A stretch of DNA of 64,000 nt from Chitinophagaceae bacterium (lineage in GTDB: Bacteria > Bacteroidota > Bacteroidia > Chitinophagales > Chitinophagaceae): assembly GCA_004028795.1 (NCBI GenBank), contig SAIW01000018.1, forward strand, positions 62,001 through 126,000, read 5' to 3'. Below, piece after piece: positions 16,928 to 25,799 of this stretch. The notes beneath the pieces were generated by a model that saw only the letters and a program-made list of their open reading frames with translations, did no database searches and was not told where the DNA came from. Numbering within the stretch: the stretch's first letter is position 1; each line of letters starts with the position of its first letter. The translations under genes and the position numbers were made by a program.

Positions 16928-19390
16928 ATGCGAATTGTTCCTGCAATTATTACTGCAACTGTTACCACCGCATTAATTATTACATTAAATACACAATTGC
17001 CTGTTGGTGAAAGTAAAACACCAAGATTGGGTTATTTTCTTTCTCCGCAAAAAGGCTTTTGGAAAAACGCAGAACCCACTGATATTTCATTTGATGAAGA
17101 CATTAAGCTTACGGGTTTAAAAGCGGCTGCAGAAGTTTATTTTGATGATAGGTTGGTTCCGCATGTGTATGCAGAAAACGATTATGATGCTTATTTTATT
17201 CAGGGTTACCTACATGCCAAGTTTCGCTTATGGCAAATGGAATTTGAAACTTATGTGGCAGCAGGAAGATTAAGTGAAATTGTAGGAGAGGGCAGATTGA
17301 ATACCGATAAGTATTTCAGAAGATTGGGAATGGTGTATGCAGCAGAAAATTCATTGAAAGCTATTGAAGCTAATCCCGATACTAAAAACACAATGGATGC
17401 TTACACTGCCGGGGTTAATAGTTATATCAATTCTCTGAATGATAACGACATTCCTTTAGAATATAAGTTATTAGATTATAAACCTGAACCATGGACGAAC
17501 ATGAAATCAGCCCTGTTTTTAAAGTTCATGAGTTTTGATTTGTCGGGTCAGGGTGATGCAGATTTGGGAATGACGAACACGAAAAATTTCTTTGGTTGGG
17601 ATATTTATAAAAAATTATTCCCAACTGTAGCAGATTCATTAGACCCGATAATTCCTAAAGGCACAACCTTTGAAAAAGCAGGTATTAATGTTTCGTTCCC
17701 TAAAAGTATCGATTCATTATACCTGAATAAAAATGATAATATGATTGCGGCTGTTCCGCCTATGATTCCTGATAAAGATAACGGCAGCAATAACTGGGCA
17801 GTGGCAGGCAGCAAAACAAAAAGCGGTAAACCTATTTTGTGCAACGACCCGCATTTAGGTTTAAATCTTCCATCAATTTGGTTTGAAATACAGATAACCA
17901 CACCAAGCCACAGTGCTTACGGGGCTTCATTTCCGGGTACACCAACCATCCCAATTGGCTTTAATGATAGCTGTGCATGGGGTGAAACTAATGCCGGCAG
18001 AGATGTAAAAGATTTCTATGAAATAAAATTTAAAGACAGTACCATGCAGGAATATTGGTTTAATAATGCATGGGTTAAAACACAGTTCAGAAAAGAAGTT
18101 ATTAAAGTAAAAGGGAAGGAAGATGATACAGAAAATTTAGCAATGACAGTTTTCGGCCCCGTGATGTATGATAAAAAATTTCAAAGCAATAATAAAGATG
18201 GAAAATACTATGCAGTAAGATGGACAGCACATGATGCCAGCAATGAACTGCTTACTTTTTACAGATTGAACAGAAGCAAAAATTATATTGATTATGTGGA
18301 TGCTATTTCCACTTTTGAATGCCCGGGGCAAAACTTTGTATTTGCCTGCAACAATGGAGATATTGCTATTCGCCAGCAAGGAAAATTTCCTGCCAAATGG
18401 AAAAGACAAGGCGACTTTGTAATGCCGGGAACAGACAGCAGCTATCTATGGCAGGGCTTTATTGATATTAAAGAAAATCCGCAAATGAGTAATCCTGCCC
18501 GTGGTTTTGTAAGCAGTGCCAATCAAATGGCGGTTGATTCAACTTACCCCTATTATCTCGGCAGAAACGGCAACTTTCCTTTATACAGAGGTATTGCTAT
18601 TAACAAGCGTTTGGTTGCTATGAATAATATTACACCTGCCGATATGCAGGCATTACAAACGGATAATTTTAATGTATTTGCTGCGACAGCAAGACCTGTT
18701 TTATTAAAATATATTGATGAAACAAAACTGAATGCCAACGAAAAAAAATATTTAGACATTTTTAAAAGCTGGAATTTAAGAGCTGATGTTAAAGAACAAG
18801 GCAGTACTGTATTTAAAGTATTGTGGGATAGTGTATATGCAGAAGTGTATGCTGATGATTACAGCAAAGCCAAACTGCCCATGTATTTGCCTGAACCATC
18901 TACTTTATTAGAAAGTTTATTGAAAGACAGTAACTATGTGTTTGCTGATAATATTTTAACTACCGATAAAACAGAAACCATGTATGATGTGGTTGTAAAG
19001 GCATTACAAAAAGCTACCAAAACATTAACTGATATTGAAAAAGCAGGCAAATTAGAATGGGGTAAATTTAAAGATACACATGTATCACACTTATTAAAAC
19101 TACCTGCTTTAAGTAGATTACACTTACCTATTGGTGGTGGTGAAAACATCATTAATGCTACCAAATCAGATCATGGACCGAGTTGGAGAATGATAGTACA
19201 ACTGACAGATAATATAGAAGCGTATGCGGTGTACCCCGGCGGACAAAGCGGTAACCCCGGCAGTAAGTATTATGATACGTTTGTTGATACATGGGCAGCC
19301 GGTAAGTATTACCCTTTATTGTTCTTAAAAAAGCAGGAAGCCCGACACAACAACCGTGTAAAATGGCATATCACATTTATTAATGGTTAA
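16928..19390 (+). CDS. Penicillin acylase family (Ntn-hydrolase) amidohydrolase
   Basis: An 820-residue exported hydrolase of the penicillin G acylase family. Members are made as one chain and cut autocatalytically, so that an N-terminal Ser of the beta chain becomes the nucleophile. That Ser is residue 287 in DNGSNNWAVAGSKT. The alpha-chain part has VPHVYAENDYDAYFIQGYLHA, and NDPHLGLNLPSIWFE follows the cut site. A single hydrophobic N-terminal segment (about 4-20) acts as signal or anchor. In the environment such enzymes act on N-acyl amides, including acyl-homoserine lactones; the substrate here is unknown. It stands alone, followed by a dispersed repeat. Confidence 0.93.
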   Translation: MRIVPAIITATVTTALIITLNTQLPVGESKTPRLGYFLSPQKGFWKNAEPTDISFDEDIKLTGLKAAAEVYFDDRLVPHVYAENDYDAYFIQGYLHAKFRLWQMEFETYVAAGRLSEIVGEGRLNTDKYFRRLGMVYAAENSLKAIEANPDTKNTMDAYTAGVNSYINSLNDNDIPLEYKLLDYKPEPWTNMKSALFLKFMSFDLSGQGDADLGMTNTKNFFGWDIYKKLFPTVADSLDPIIPKGTTFEKAGINVSFPKSIDSLYLNKNDNMIAAVPPMIPDKDNGSNNWAVAGSKTKSGKPILCNDPHLGLNLPSIWFEIQITTPSHSAYGASFPGTPTIPIGFNDSCAWGETNAGRDVKDFYEIKFKDSTMQEYWFNNAWVKTQFRKEVIKVKGKEDDTENLAMTVFGPVMYDKKFQSNNKDGKYYAVRWTAHDASNELLTFYRLNRSKNYIDYVDAISTFECPGQNFVFACNNGDIAIRQQGKFPAKWKRQGDFVMPGTDSSYLWQGFIDIKENPQMSNPARGFVSSANQMAVDSTYPYYLGRNGNFPLYRGIAINKRLVAMNNITPADMQALQTDNFNVFAATARPVLLKYIDETKLNANEKKYLDIFKSWNLRADVKEQGSTVFKVLWDSVYAEVYADDYSKAKLPMYLPEPSTLLESLLKDSNYVFADNILTTDKTETMYDVVVKALQKATKTLTDIEKAGKLEWGKFKDTHVSHLLKLPALSRLHLPIGGGENIINATKSDHGPSWRMIVQLTDNIEAYAVYPGGQSGNPGSKYYDTFVDTWAAGKYYPLLFLKKQEARHNNRVKWHITFING

Positions 19391-19400
19391 TATAGTTTTC

Positions 19401-19505
19401 GTCATTTTGAAGGTTCCCCGAATTAGTCGGGGCAGGATGTGCCTGAGAAATCTCATTTAGTATAAACAGATTTCTCGTTGGGCGGGAACCCAATCTCGAA
19501 ATGAC
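19401..19505. repeat. MITE-like palindromic element, copy A, with a nested hairpin
   Basis: The element begins with GTCATTTTGA and ends with CTCGAAATGAC, forming imperfect terminal inverted repeats, and fills most of the gap between two genes. Its reverse complement is closely related to 37521-37602: both carry AGAAATCTCATTTA, AACAGATTTCTCGTTGGGC and GAACCCAATC in the same order. Copy A also contains CCCCGAATTAGTCGGGG at about 19416-19432, absent from the other copy. It has no coding capacity. Confidence 0.75.
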
Positions 19506-19530
19506 AATTAAAAAATAAAAACATTCATCA

Positions 19531-19878
19531 ATGAAATTTCTAACAGCTATACTGCTAACAGCCTTATTAAGTTTTGCATTCGGGTTATTTACTGCCTTAC
19601 CTTGGTTCAGTTTTGCATTCTGTGCCTTATTGGTGGCATTAGGTGTGCATCAAAAGCCCGGTAAGGCCTTTTTAAGTGGTTTTATTGCCTTGTTTTTATT
19701 ATGGGGCATCATGGCTCTCATCATAGATTTTAAAAACGAGCATATACTCGCCACAAAAATTGCAGGCGTATTACCCTTAGGTGGTGCTGCTTATGCTGTA
19801 ATATTGGTAACCGCCATTGTTGGCGGATTGGTAGCAGGCTTTGCTGCTTTAACAGGAAGTTACTTGAGGAAGAAGTAA
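19531..19878 (+). CDS. Small multi-spanning membrane protein of unknown function
   Basis: A 115-residue, very hydrophobic protein with about four membrane helices (about 4-22, 24-42, 48-66 and 80-108) and a basic YLRKK tail. I do not recognise a family. The last segment is rich in Gly and Ala (AAYAVILVTAIVGGLVAGFAA), which suggests close helix packing. Its stop (TAATG) overlaps an ATG of the next frame, so it may be co-transcribed with the HNH-type gene. The length, coding-like codon use and N-terminal signal-like start support a real gene. Confidence 0.65.
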   Translation: MKFLTAILLTALLSFAFGLFTALPWFSFAFCALLVALGVHQKPGKAFLSGFIALFLLWGIMALIIDFKNEHILATKIAGVLPLGGAAYAVILVTAIVGGLVAGFAALTGSYLRKK

Positions 19879-19907
19879 TGAGGAGATTAATAATTTCTAT
19901 TTCTGCT

Positions 19908-20675
19908 ATGAAAAAATGTATATGGTGTGAAAAAGAAGAATCTTTTATTCAAACTTTTAATAGAAAAGCACACACCTTTCCTCAATCTCTAAATGGAGTT
20001 AATGTTTGTGAAAACGTCTGTGACTTATGTAATTTATATTTTGGATCGAAAGCAGAATCACTACCGTCAATAGAACTAGTTCTTAAAGAGGCTTTTCATC
20101 TTTCACAGTATATCTTACTTCTCGCAACAAATCAAAATAAAAATAAAAGGTATACTTCTGAATTCTTTAAGTTAAACTTTAAAAGCAAAACCATTACTTC
20201 TAAATTTAAGTATTCGATTTTGTCAAATTTTCAATTAATGTTAGGGAGACAATTTAGAAGAGGAGTTTATAAAATTTATCTTGAAGAACGTGAAAGGCAA
20301 GTTGGAGATGCTTTAGAACAAAGATTTAATTTTATTAGACAATTTGCAAGATATAATGTAGGAGATTATCCAGTATTTTACCATAAACCCAAATTTAAAG
20401 TTTTACCATTTTCCTTGCCCGATATAAAAAATCCAACAATTCGATTTACTGAATACAGTCATTTGATGGATAAAGAATATCGAATTTTCGACTATCAGAT
20501 TATGGGATACAAGTATGTGATACCAACATCAATGCAATATGAGATTATTATTGAACCTTATTTAAAAAAGATTCAACTTGAAGATGACCCATTTGGTACA
20601 ACTTTAATACAAATCAAAGAATTAATCGATATTGACTTTATGTATCTTTTCATGAATGATTTTAATAATTATTAA
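19908..20675 (+). CDS. HNH-endonuclease-like protein (HNH_5 type), orphan
   Basis: A 255-residue protein that starts with the zinc-ribbon-like MKKCIWCEKEE. This is followed by FNRKAHTFPQSLNG and VCENVCDLCNLYFGSK, an arrangement (C-x2-C, H-x-x-P, C-x2-C-N) typical of HNH endonucleases of the HNH_5 kind. The rest (about 60-255) is unfamiliar and rich in aromatic and basic residues. I prefer the ATG at 19908, which puts the CxxC at residues 4-7; an in-frame ATG at 19878 overlaps the upstream stop. No restriction, CRISPR or phage genes are beside it. A defence or mobile role is only a guess. Confidence 0.65.
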   Translation: MKKCIWCEKEESFIQTFNRKAHTFPQSLNGVNVCENVCDLCNLYFGSKAESLPSIELVLKEAFHLSQYILLLATNQNKNKRYTSEFFKLNFKSKTITSKFKYSILSNFQLMLGRQFRRGVYKIYLEERERQVGDALEQRFNFIRQFARYNVGDYPVFYHKPKFKVLPFSLPDIKNPTIRFTEYSHLMDKEYRIFDYQIMGYKYVIPTSMQYEIIIEPYLKKIQLEDDPFGTTLIQIKELIDIDFMYLFMNDFNNY

Positions 20676-20682
20676 ATTACTT

Positions 20683-20951
20683 CGGCAATGTTGGTGTTCT
20701 TCACCAACTTCATTTAGATTAATAACGGTCTCATAGTTGTTTGTCAAAAGACACAACAACGGCGTCCTTCTCAAAATATCACTTCCCATAAAATTTCCAA
20801 CCCGTCGTAAAATCTTCCGCCAATGTTGGTGTTCTTCACCAACATCTTTTAGATTAATAACGAGCTCATAGTTGTTGGTCAAAAGACACAACAACGGCAT
20901 TACCTTTCAAATTTCATTTCCCATAAAACTTCCAATTCGTACTAAAATCTC
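20683..20951. repeat. Tandem duplication of about 133 bp including the 3' end of the DUF885 gene
   Basis: Two direct copies (about 20683-20815 and 20818-20951) align over their whole length. The right copy holds the last codons and TGA stop of the DUF885 gene plus about 90 bases of downstream DNA. The left copy repeats all of this, so its reverse strand still reads W-K-F-Y-G-K followed by TGA. Each copy has the hairpin GTTGGTG-TTCTT-CACCAAC (extended to nine base pairs in the right copy), which could act as a terminator. Confidence 0.8.
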
Positions 20952-22629
20952 TTTTTAATTTCTGGTTGGTTAAAATAGCCCGCAATAATTCAATCGGAAT
21001 ACTATTTTCTCTTAAAACAGCGTCGTGGTATTGTTTGTAACTCATCTTGCCGCTATCAACCAATTCTTTTTTCAAGGCATAAAATTGAAAAGCCCCCGTC
21101 ATATAAGCTAATTGGTACAAAGGACCGTAACCACCTGTAAAACTTCTTCTTACTTCCCCTTCGGCGTTGGCTCTTTCATGGCCTACACGGTCAACCAAAA
21201 AGTCAATACACTGCTGTGGCGACCAATTACCCAAATGATAATTCAATGAAAAAATAATTCTGGCACAGCGGTGCATACGCCAGAACAACATACCTATTCT
21301 ATCTTCTGCATTGCGTGGGAAATGCATATCCCATAAAATAAATTCCCAATATAAACTCCAGCCTTCTGTCCAGAAAGGTGTATTAAAATTCCGATAGCTT
21401 TTATATCGGTTATTCATAAACTGTTGTAAGCCATGGCCGGCAATTAATTCATGATGTACCGTTGCTCTTGAGAAATGCGGATTATTGCCACGCATACTCA
21501 TCATTTTGGCATCATCATCCATTGCAGGAGTGGGGTAAGCAATTAATAAAGTTTCGCCGCCTAAGAAAAAAGGGCTTACCAATTGTTGCCTCGGGCTCAT
21601 CATTGTCATTCTCCATGTTTCTTCTGCCAATGGCGGAATACTTACCAAATCATATTGCTTAATAAAGTTCACGGATTGATTGTATAAGTCCATAATCATT
21701 TCAGGTTGATGCCCTTCAGGAACATAAGTTTGTTTCACTTTCTCCAAAGCTGCTTTCCAGTTATCGCCGAACCCCAATTCCTTAGAGGCTTTCAGCATTT
21801 CAGCATCGCACCATGCAAATTCTTTATTGGCAATATCAATTAACTCTTCTGGTGAATATGGAATGAATTCATATTGCAGTTGACGAATTAATTCTTCTCT
21901 GCCAATAGGGTTACCCACAATACCGCTGCCATCATCTTTTTGTAAAGAAGCGGTATTGCCTTTGCTTCTTAATTGCGAGGCATAAACCGCTAAACTGCTA
22001 TCTACCACTGCATAAGGCTTTGCCATCCACCAAGTAAACTGTGGGTCGTAGCCATAATAAAAATCGTATACAGACTTCAAAGCATTTTGCAAGCCTTTAA
22101 CCGTAGCTTCTGCACGAATAGCCAACGGCATATCCATCGCAGCTTCTTTGCTGATTGATTTTGATAAGGTTTGAATTTGTTTATTAATATCAAACAAAGT
22201 ATGGGCAAGCCTTTCGCTGTTTAAATAAGTACCCCGTCTGCGAAGTTTTTCATACGTATAAATACTATCGGCAAAGGGAATGTATTTGTTGATTTGATTG
22301 TATTCAGTTGCTTCTTTGTTTAATAAACGCAATTCATTATTTAACTGGCGTTGAAATAAAATATAATCAACCTGAGAGGAGGTTTTCATTTTATCAAAAT
22401 TCAACGCTTGTAATTGTTGGAGATAATCGTTACATAGCTGAATAAAACGTTCTCTGCGTTCGGGAGAATTGATGATAGTATAGAAGCGGGAGAGATTGCC
22501 TTTATCAGCATCATAAGTTGCCATTAAAGGTTGTACATCGCTTGTGTGATAATAAGTATCAGAAGGGTTACCGTTTTGTGCGATAGCGGTTTGAAACCAT
22601 AAACAACAGATAAAAACAATTTTTCTCAT
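20914..22629 (-). CDS. Exported DUF885-family putative metallopeptidase
   Basis: A 571-residue exported protein of the DUF885 family, which has a thermolysin-like metallopeptidase pattern. Residues 1-17 form a signal peptide ending in AIA. The zinc-site signature is seen as TVHHELIAGHGLQQF (usual form HELIPGHxxQ, here with Ala for Pro), with a later Glu in FWTEGWSLYWEF. The C-terminal half is rich in aromatic residues, as in the family. The C-terminal codons and stop are part of a tandem duplication, but the reading frame is intact. Substrate unknown. Confidence 0.88.
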   Translation of the reverse strand: MRKIVFICCLWFQTAIAQNGNPSDTYYHTSDVQPLMATYDADKGNLSRFYTIINSPERRERFIQLCNDYLQQLQALNFDKMKTSSQVDYILFQRQLNNELRLLNKEATEYNQINKYIPFADSIYTYEKLRRRGTYLNSERLAHTLFDINKQIQTLSKSISKEAAMDMPLAIRAEATVKGLQNALKSVYDFYYGYDPQFTWWMAKPYAVVDSSLAVYASQLRSKGNTASLQKDDGSGIVGNPIGREELIRQLQYEFIPYSPEELIDIANKEFAWCDAEMLKASKELGFGDNWKAALEKVKQTYVPEGHQPEMIMDLYNQSVNFIKQYDLVSIPPLAEETWRMTMMSPRQQLVSPFFLGGETLLIAYPTPAMDDDAKMMSMRGNNPHFSRATVHHELIAGHGLQQFMNNRYKSYRNFNTPFWTEGWSLYWEFILWDMHFPRNAEDRIGMLFWRMHRCARIIFSLNYHLGNWSPQQCIDFLVDRVGHERANAEGEVRRSFTGGYGPLYQLAYMTGAFQFYALKKELVDSGKMSYKQYHDAVLRENSIPIELLRAILTNQKLKRDFSTNWKFYGK

Positions 22630-22677
22630 AGCAGTTTGTTATGCTATGAATGTATGCAAAGTTTTTATTTGTTCAAC

Positions 22678-24024
22678 TTAATACACCGCAGTAACACCTA
22701 CATAATTATGCGGTGTAATAGCTTTCAGTTCTTTTTTAATGGCAGCACTAACTTTTAAACCGTTGATAAATTCGTGAATCGCTTTTTTATCAATCGCATT
22801 TTTGCCACGCGTTAAATCTTTTAAAGCTTCGTATGGGTTGGGATAATTTTCTCTTCTTAAAATAGTTTGAATAGCTTCTGCCACCACCGCCCAATTATTT
22901 TCTAAATCTTCTTTCAGTTTTGCTTCGTTTAATACCAATTTATCCAACCCTTTTTGTAAAGATTTTAAAGCAATAATAATATGAGCCATCGGCACACCGA
23001 TATTTCTTAAAACGGTACTATCAGTTAAATCTCTTTGCAGGCGGGAGATAGGCAATTTAGCTGAAAGATGCTCCAGCAAAGCGTTGGCAATGCCTAAGTT
23101 ACCTTCTGCATTTTCAAAATCAATCGGGTTTACTTTATGAGGCATGGCAGAAGAACCCACTTCACCGGCTTTTGTTTTTTGTTTAAAATAATCCATGCTG
23201 ATGTATGTCCATACATCTCTGCTTAAATCAATCAGAATAGTATTTATTCTTTTTATGCAATCAAACTGAGCAGCCAGATTATCATAATGCTCAATCTGTG
23301 TGGTGAATTGCATGCGTTGTAAATGCAAATAATTTTCTACAAAATCATTGCCCAGCTTAACCCAATCTTTTGTTGGATAAGCAATATGATGTGCATTAAA
23401 ATTACCTGTAGCTCCGCCGAATTTGGCAGCATAAGGTATAACAGAAAATAGCTTTACCTGGTTTTCTAAACGTTCTGCAAACACCATAATTTCTTTACCC
23501 AATGTAGTAGGAGAGGCAGGCTGGCCGTGTGTTTTTGCCAACATGCTTATTTGCTTCCATTGTGTAGCAAGGTTGTGTAAATGATTATGCAGGTTAATAA
23601 TGCCCGGTAAATATTCGTGTTCAATACTATGCTTCCATAATAATGGAATAGCTGTATTATTTACATCCTGAGAAGTTAAACCAAAATGCACCCACTCTTT
23701 CAACTCATGTAACCCAAGTTTATCTAACTGCTCTTTCAAAAAATATTCAACCGCTTTTACATCGTGGTTGGTAATGCTTTCAATTTGTTTTATTTGCTGA
23801 GCATCGTTTAAACTAAAATCTGCTGCAATATTTTTTAGTTGCTGTTTTTGTTTGGTGCTCAGTTTAAAAAACTTTTTATCTGCCAGAAAAATAAAATATT
23901 CCACTTCAACCAATACACGATATTTAATTAAAGCATACTCAGAAAAATATTCGTCTAATTGAGCAACTTGTTTACGATAGCGGCCATCAACGGGAGAAAT
24001 TGCAGTAAGATTGGTAAGTTCCAT
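22678..24024 (-). CDS. purB: Adenylosuccinate lyase
   Basis: A 448-residue lyase of the fumarase/aspartase superfamily. It removes fumarate from SAICAR and from adenylosuccinate in purine synthesis. The N terminus LTAISPVDGRYRKQVAQLDEYFSEYAL, VEYFLKEQL with HFGLTSQDVNNTA, and the signature GEVGSSAMPHKVNPIDFENAEGN identify the E. coli-like class of PurB. The catalytic Ser lies in the GSSAMPHKVNP loop. Length fits. It stands alone, divergent from mqnA. Confidence 0.96.
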   Translation of the reverse strand: MELTNLTAISPVDGRYRKQVAQLDEYFSEYALIKYRVLVEVEYFIFLADKKFFKLSTKQKQQLKNIAADFSLNDAQQIKQIESITNHDVKAVEYFLKEQLDKLGLHELKEWVHFGLTSQDVNNTAIPLLWKHSIEHEYLPGIINLHNHLHNLATQWKQISMLAKTHGQPASPTTLGKEIMVFAERLENQVKLFSVIPYAAKFGGATGNFNAHHIAYPTKDWVKLGNDFVENYLHLQRMQFTTQIEHYDNLAAQFDCIKRINTILIDLSRDVWTYISMDYFKQKTKAGEVGSSAMPHKVNPIDFENAEGNLGIANALLEHLSAKLPISRLQRDLTDSTVLRNIGVPMAHIIIALKSLQKGLDKLVLNEAKLKEDLENNWAVVAEAIQTILRRENYPNPYEALKDLTRGKNAIDKKAIHEFINGLKVSAAIKKELKAITPHNYVGVTAVY

Positions 24025-24030
24025 TTGTGG

Positions 24031-24063
24031 AATTAGGAATTTGTAATTAGTAATTAAGAATTG
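24031..24063. repeat. A/T-rich degenerate intergenic repeat
   Basis: Words of the form AATTAGTAATTAAGAATT lie directly upstream of purB. Read on the other strand they resemble the stretch at 1294-1328. No coding capacity. Confidence 0.35.
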
Positions 24064-24153
24064 ATTTTTTGTAACAAGCTTTTGTATTTCATGTCATCAC
24101 CTGTTGTGTCACTCACTTCAAGGTTCTGAGCAATGCTGAACATTGAACAAAAA

Positions 24154-24211
24154 GTACAAGTGTGCGACGCAACAGAAGCCTAATTAATAATCAACAGTTG
24201 GTTACCAAAAA
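24154..24211. repeat. 58-bp dispersed element, copy A
   Basis: The 18-base word AGTACAAGTGTGCGACGC (24154-24171) and, 41 bases from its start, CAGTTGGTTACCAAAAA recur with the same spacing at 38961-39018. The match over both ends with equal length shows a common element. It lies in the purB-mqnA divergent gap. Confidence 0.65.
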
Positions 24212-24243
24212 ATCATTTTTCTTTGCACGCAAATTTAGATGAA

Positions 24244-24990
24244 TTGAAGAAGATAAAAGTTGGAGCGGTAAGTTATTTAAACACAAAGCCATTATTGTAC
24301 GGTATTGAAAAAGATGCTGCCTTGCAGGAAAATATTGAATTAATTATTGATTATCCGGCACGAATTGCAGCCATGTTGTTAAACAATGAAATAGATGTTG
24401 GATTGGTGCCGGTAGCTGTTATTCCTAAACTGCAGGAGCATTATATTATAACTGATTATTGTATTGGTACCAACGGCGAAGTGGCTTCTGTAGCCATTTT
24501 CAGCGAAGTACCGATGGAAGCAATAGAAACTGTATTATTAGATTATCAGAGCCGAACATCTGTTAACCTGGCAAAGGTTTTATTACAGCATTACTGGAAA
24601 AAAGAAGTTGTTTTTGAAGATGCTAAAGCAGATTTCAGAGATAAAATTAATGGCACCACAGCAGGTGTTGTAATAGGAGACAGGGCTTTGGAACAACGCC
24701 ATAAAAACCAATTTATTTATGATTTAGGTATAGCATGGAGAAACTTTACTGGCTTGCCTTTTATGTTTGCTGCATGGATTGCTAATAAACAACTTCCACA
24801 AACATTTATTGAACAGTTTAATACAGCCAACGGTTTAGGTATGCAACATATTGATGAAATTGTGGCTGCCAATCACTTCACTGGTTACGACTTAAAAAAG
24901 TATTACACTGCAAATATTTCATACGATTTAACTGAAGAAAAAAGAAAAGCTTTAAAAAAGTTTTTAGGATTTTTGAATACAACTGTATAA
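24244..24990 (+). CDS. mqnA: Chorismate dehydratase of the futalosine (menaquinone) pathway
   Basis: A 248-residue protein of the MqnA family, which dehydrates chorismate to 3-enolpyruvylbenzoate in the alternative menaquinone pathway. IKVGAVSYLNTKPLLYGI at the N terminus, IDVGLVPVAVIPKL and GVVIGDRAL are family blocks of this periplasmic-binding-protein-like fold. The start is uncertain: no in-frame ATG is present. I take the TTG at 24244, which gives the family's usual N terminus, but a TTG at 24223 would add seven residues. The next gene begins two bases after the stop. No other mqn gene is in the window. Confidence 0.9.
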   Translation: MKKIKVGAVSYLNTKPLLYGIEKDAALQENIELIIDYPARIAAMLLNNEIDVGLVPVAVIPKLQEHYIITDYCIGTNGEVASVAIFSEVPMEAIETVLLDYQSRTSVNLAKVLLQHYWKKEVVFEDAKADFRDKINGTTAGVVIGDRALEQRHKNQFIYDLGIAWRNFTGLPFMFAAWIANKQLPQTFIEQFNTANGLGMQHIDEIVAANHFTGYDLKKYYTANISYDLTEEKRKALKKFLGFLNTTV

Positions 24991-24992
24991 TT

Positions 24993-25781
24993 GTGCAGAC
25001 CATCTCCATCATAACCATTTGTTTTAACAATCTTGCCGATGTACAAAAAACCTGTGCAAGTGTAGATGCTCAAACAATTCAACCTTTTGAGCATTGGATT
25101 ATTAATGGTTCCACTAAAAATGATATTGCAGATTGGTTGAAAGCTACATCACAGCCGCCTTACAGGAAATGGCTGAATGAAAAAGATAAAGGTATATCTG
25201 ATGCTTTTAATAAAGGAATTGAAAGAGCTAAAGGAACTATTATTCATTTATTAAATAGCGGCGACATTTATGCTGATGAAAGTATTCTTTCAATAGTTAA
25301 AGAAGCCTTCCAAAACAATGCAACTATTCAATGGGTTAGTGGTAAGATTAAAATTAAACGTGCAGGGCAATGGATAGAAGTAGGTAAGCCGTTTGATAAA
25401 AAGCAATTGTATAAGGGAATGCGAAGTATTGCTCACCCTACCTGGTTTTTAAGAAAAGAAGTTTATAACAGAGCAGGAATTTTTAATTTGAATTATTCAA
25501 TTGCAATGGATTATGATTTGATGTGCCGAATAAAAGATGAGCCTTATCAATTCATTAATAAAACCATGATTGTTTTTGATAATACGGGTATAAGCAGTAA
25601 TAACTATATAAAATCGTTACAACAAAATGTAACTGTTTATGAATCTTATTTCGGTTACTCTGTAAAATGCAGGGTATGGCAAATGCGATTGAAGTTTTTA
25701 CATTATTTATTGCAAACTTCTTTTGGTAAGTTTTTGTTTAAAATAAAAAAAGATTTTAATTCATATATTCTTTTCGGCTAA
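24993..25781 (+). CDS. Glycosyltransferase family 2
   Basis: A 262-residue cytoplasmic GT-A fold glycosyltransferase of the kind that adds sugars to surface glycans. ISIITICFNNLADVQKTCASV binds the nucleotide sugar, and HLLNSGDIYADESIL carries an Asp in the usual DxD place (SGD). HPTWFLRKEVYNRAG and MDYDLMCRI are acceptor-domain blocks of this class (WcaA-like). The start is a GTG two bases after mqnA, so it is transcribed with mqnA although unrelated in function. The next gene begins 18 bases later. Confidence 0.88.
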   Translation: MQTISIITICFNNLADVQKTCASVDAQTIQPFEHWIINGSTKNDIADWLKATSQPPYRKWLNEKDKGISDAFNKGIERAKGTIIHLLNSGDIYADESILSIVKEAFQNNATIQWVSGKIKIKRAGQWIEVGKPFDKKQLYKGMRSIAHPTWFLRKEVYNRAGIFNLNYSIAMDYDLMCRIKDEPYQFINKTMIVFDNTGISSNNYIKSLQQNVTVYESYFGYSVKCRVWQMRLKFLHYLLQTSFGKFLFKIKKDFNSYILFG

Positions 25782-25786
25782 ATTTG
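25779..25786 (+). promoter_or_regulatory. Candidate -7 box (TAAATTTG) before the LamG-type lipoprotein gene
   Basis: TAAATTTG fits TAnnTTTG and lies 13 bases before the ATG at 25800; it includes the stop codon of the preceding gene. No -33 TTG is visible at the right distance, so this is weak. Confidence 0.3.
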
Positions 25787-25799
25787 GTAAAAAAGAAAA

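Noticed and set aside
20622-20900. A 92-codon open frame on the reverse strand with an internal repeat
   Set aside because: It runs through both copies of the tandem repeat and into the end of the HNH-type gene. The repeated amino acids simply mirror the duplicated DNA, and the hairpins favour a non-coding role.
20683-20951. Possible CRISPR-like array
   Set aside because: Only two units, each about 133 bp, with no short repeat/spacer pattern; it is a tandem duplication.
24025-24222. Possible tRNA or riboswitch in the purB-mqnA gap
   Set aside because: No cloverleaf or GTTCGANTC-type arm was found; the sequence is explained by an A/T-rich repeat and the 58-bp element.
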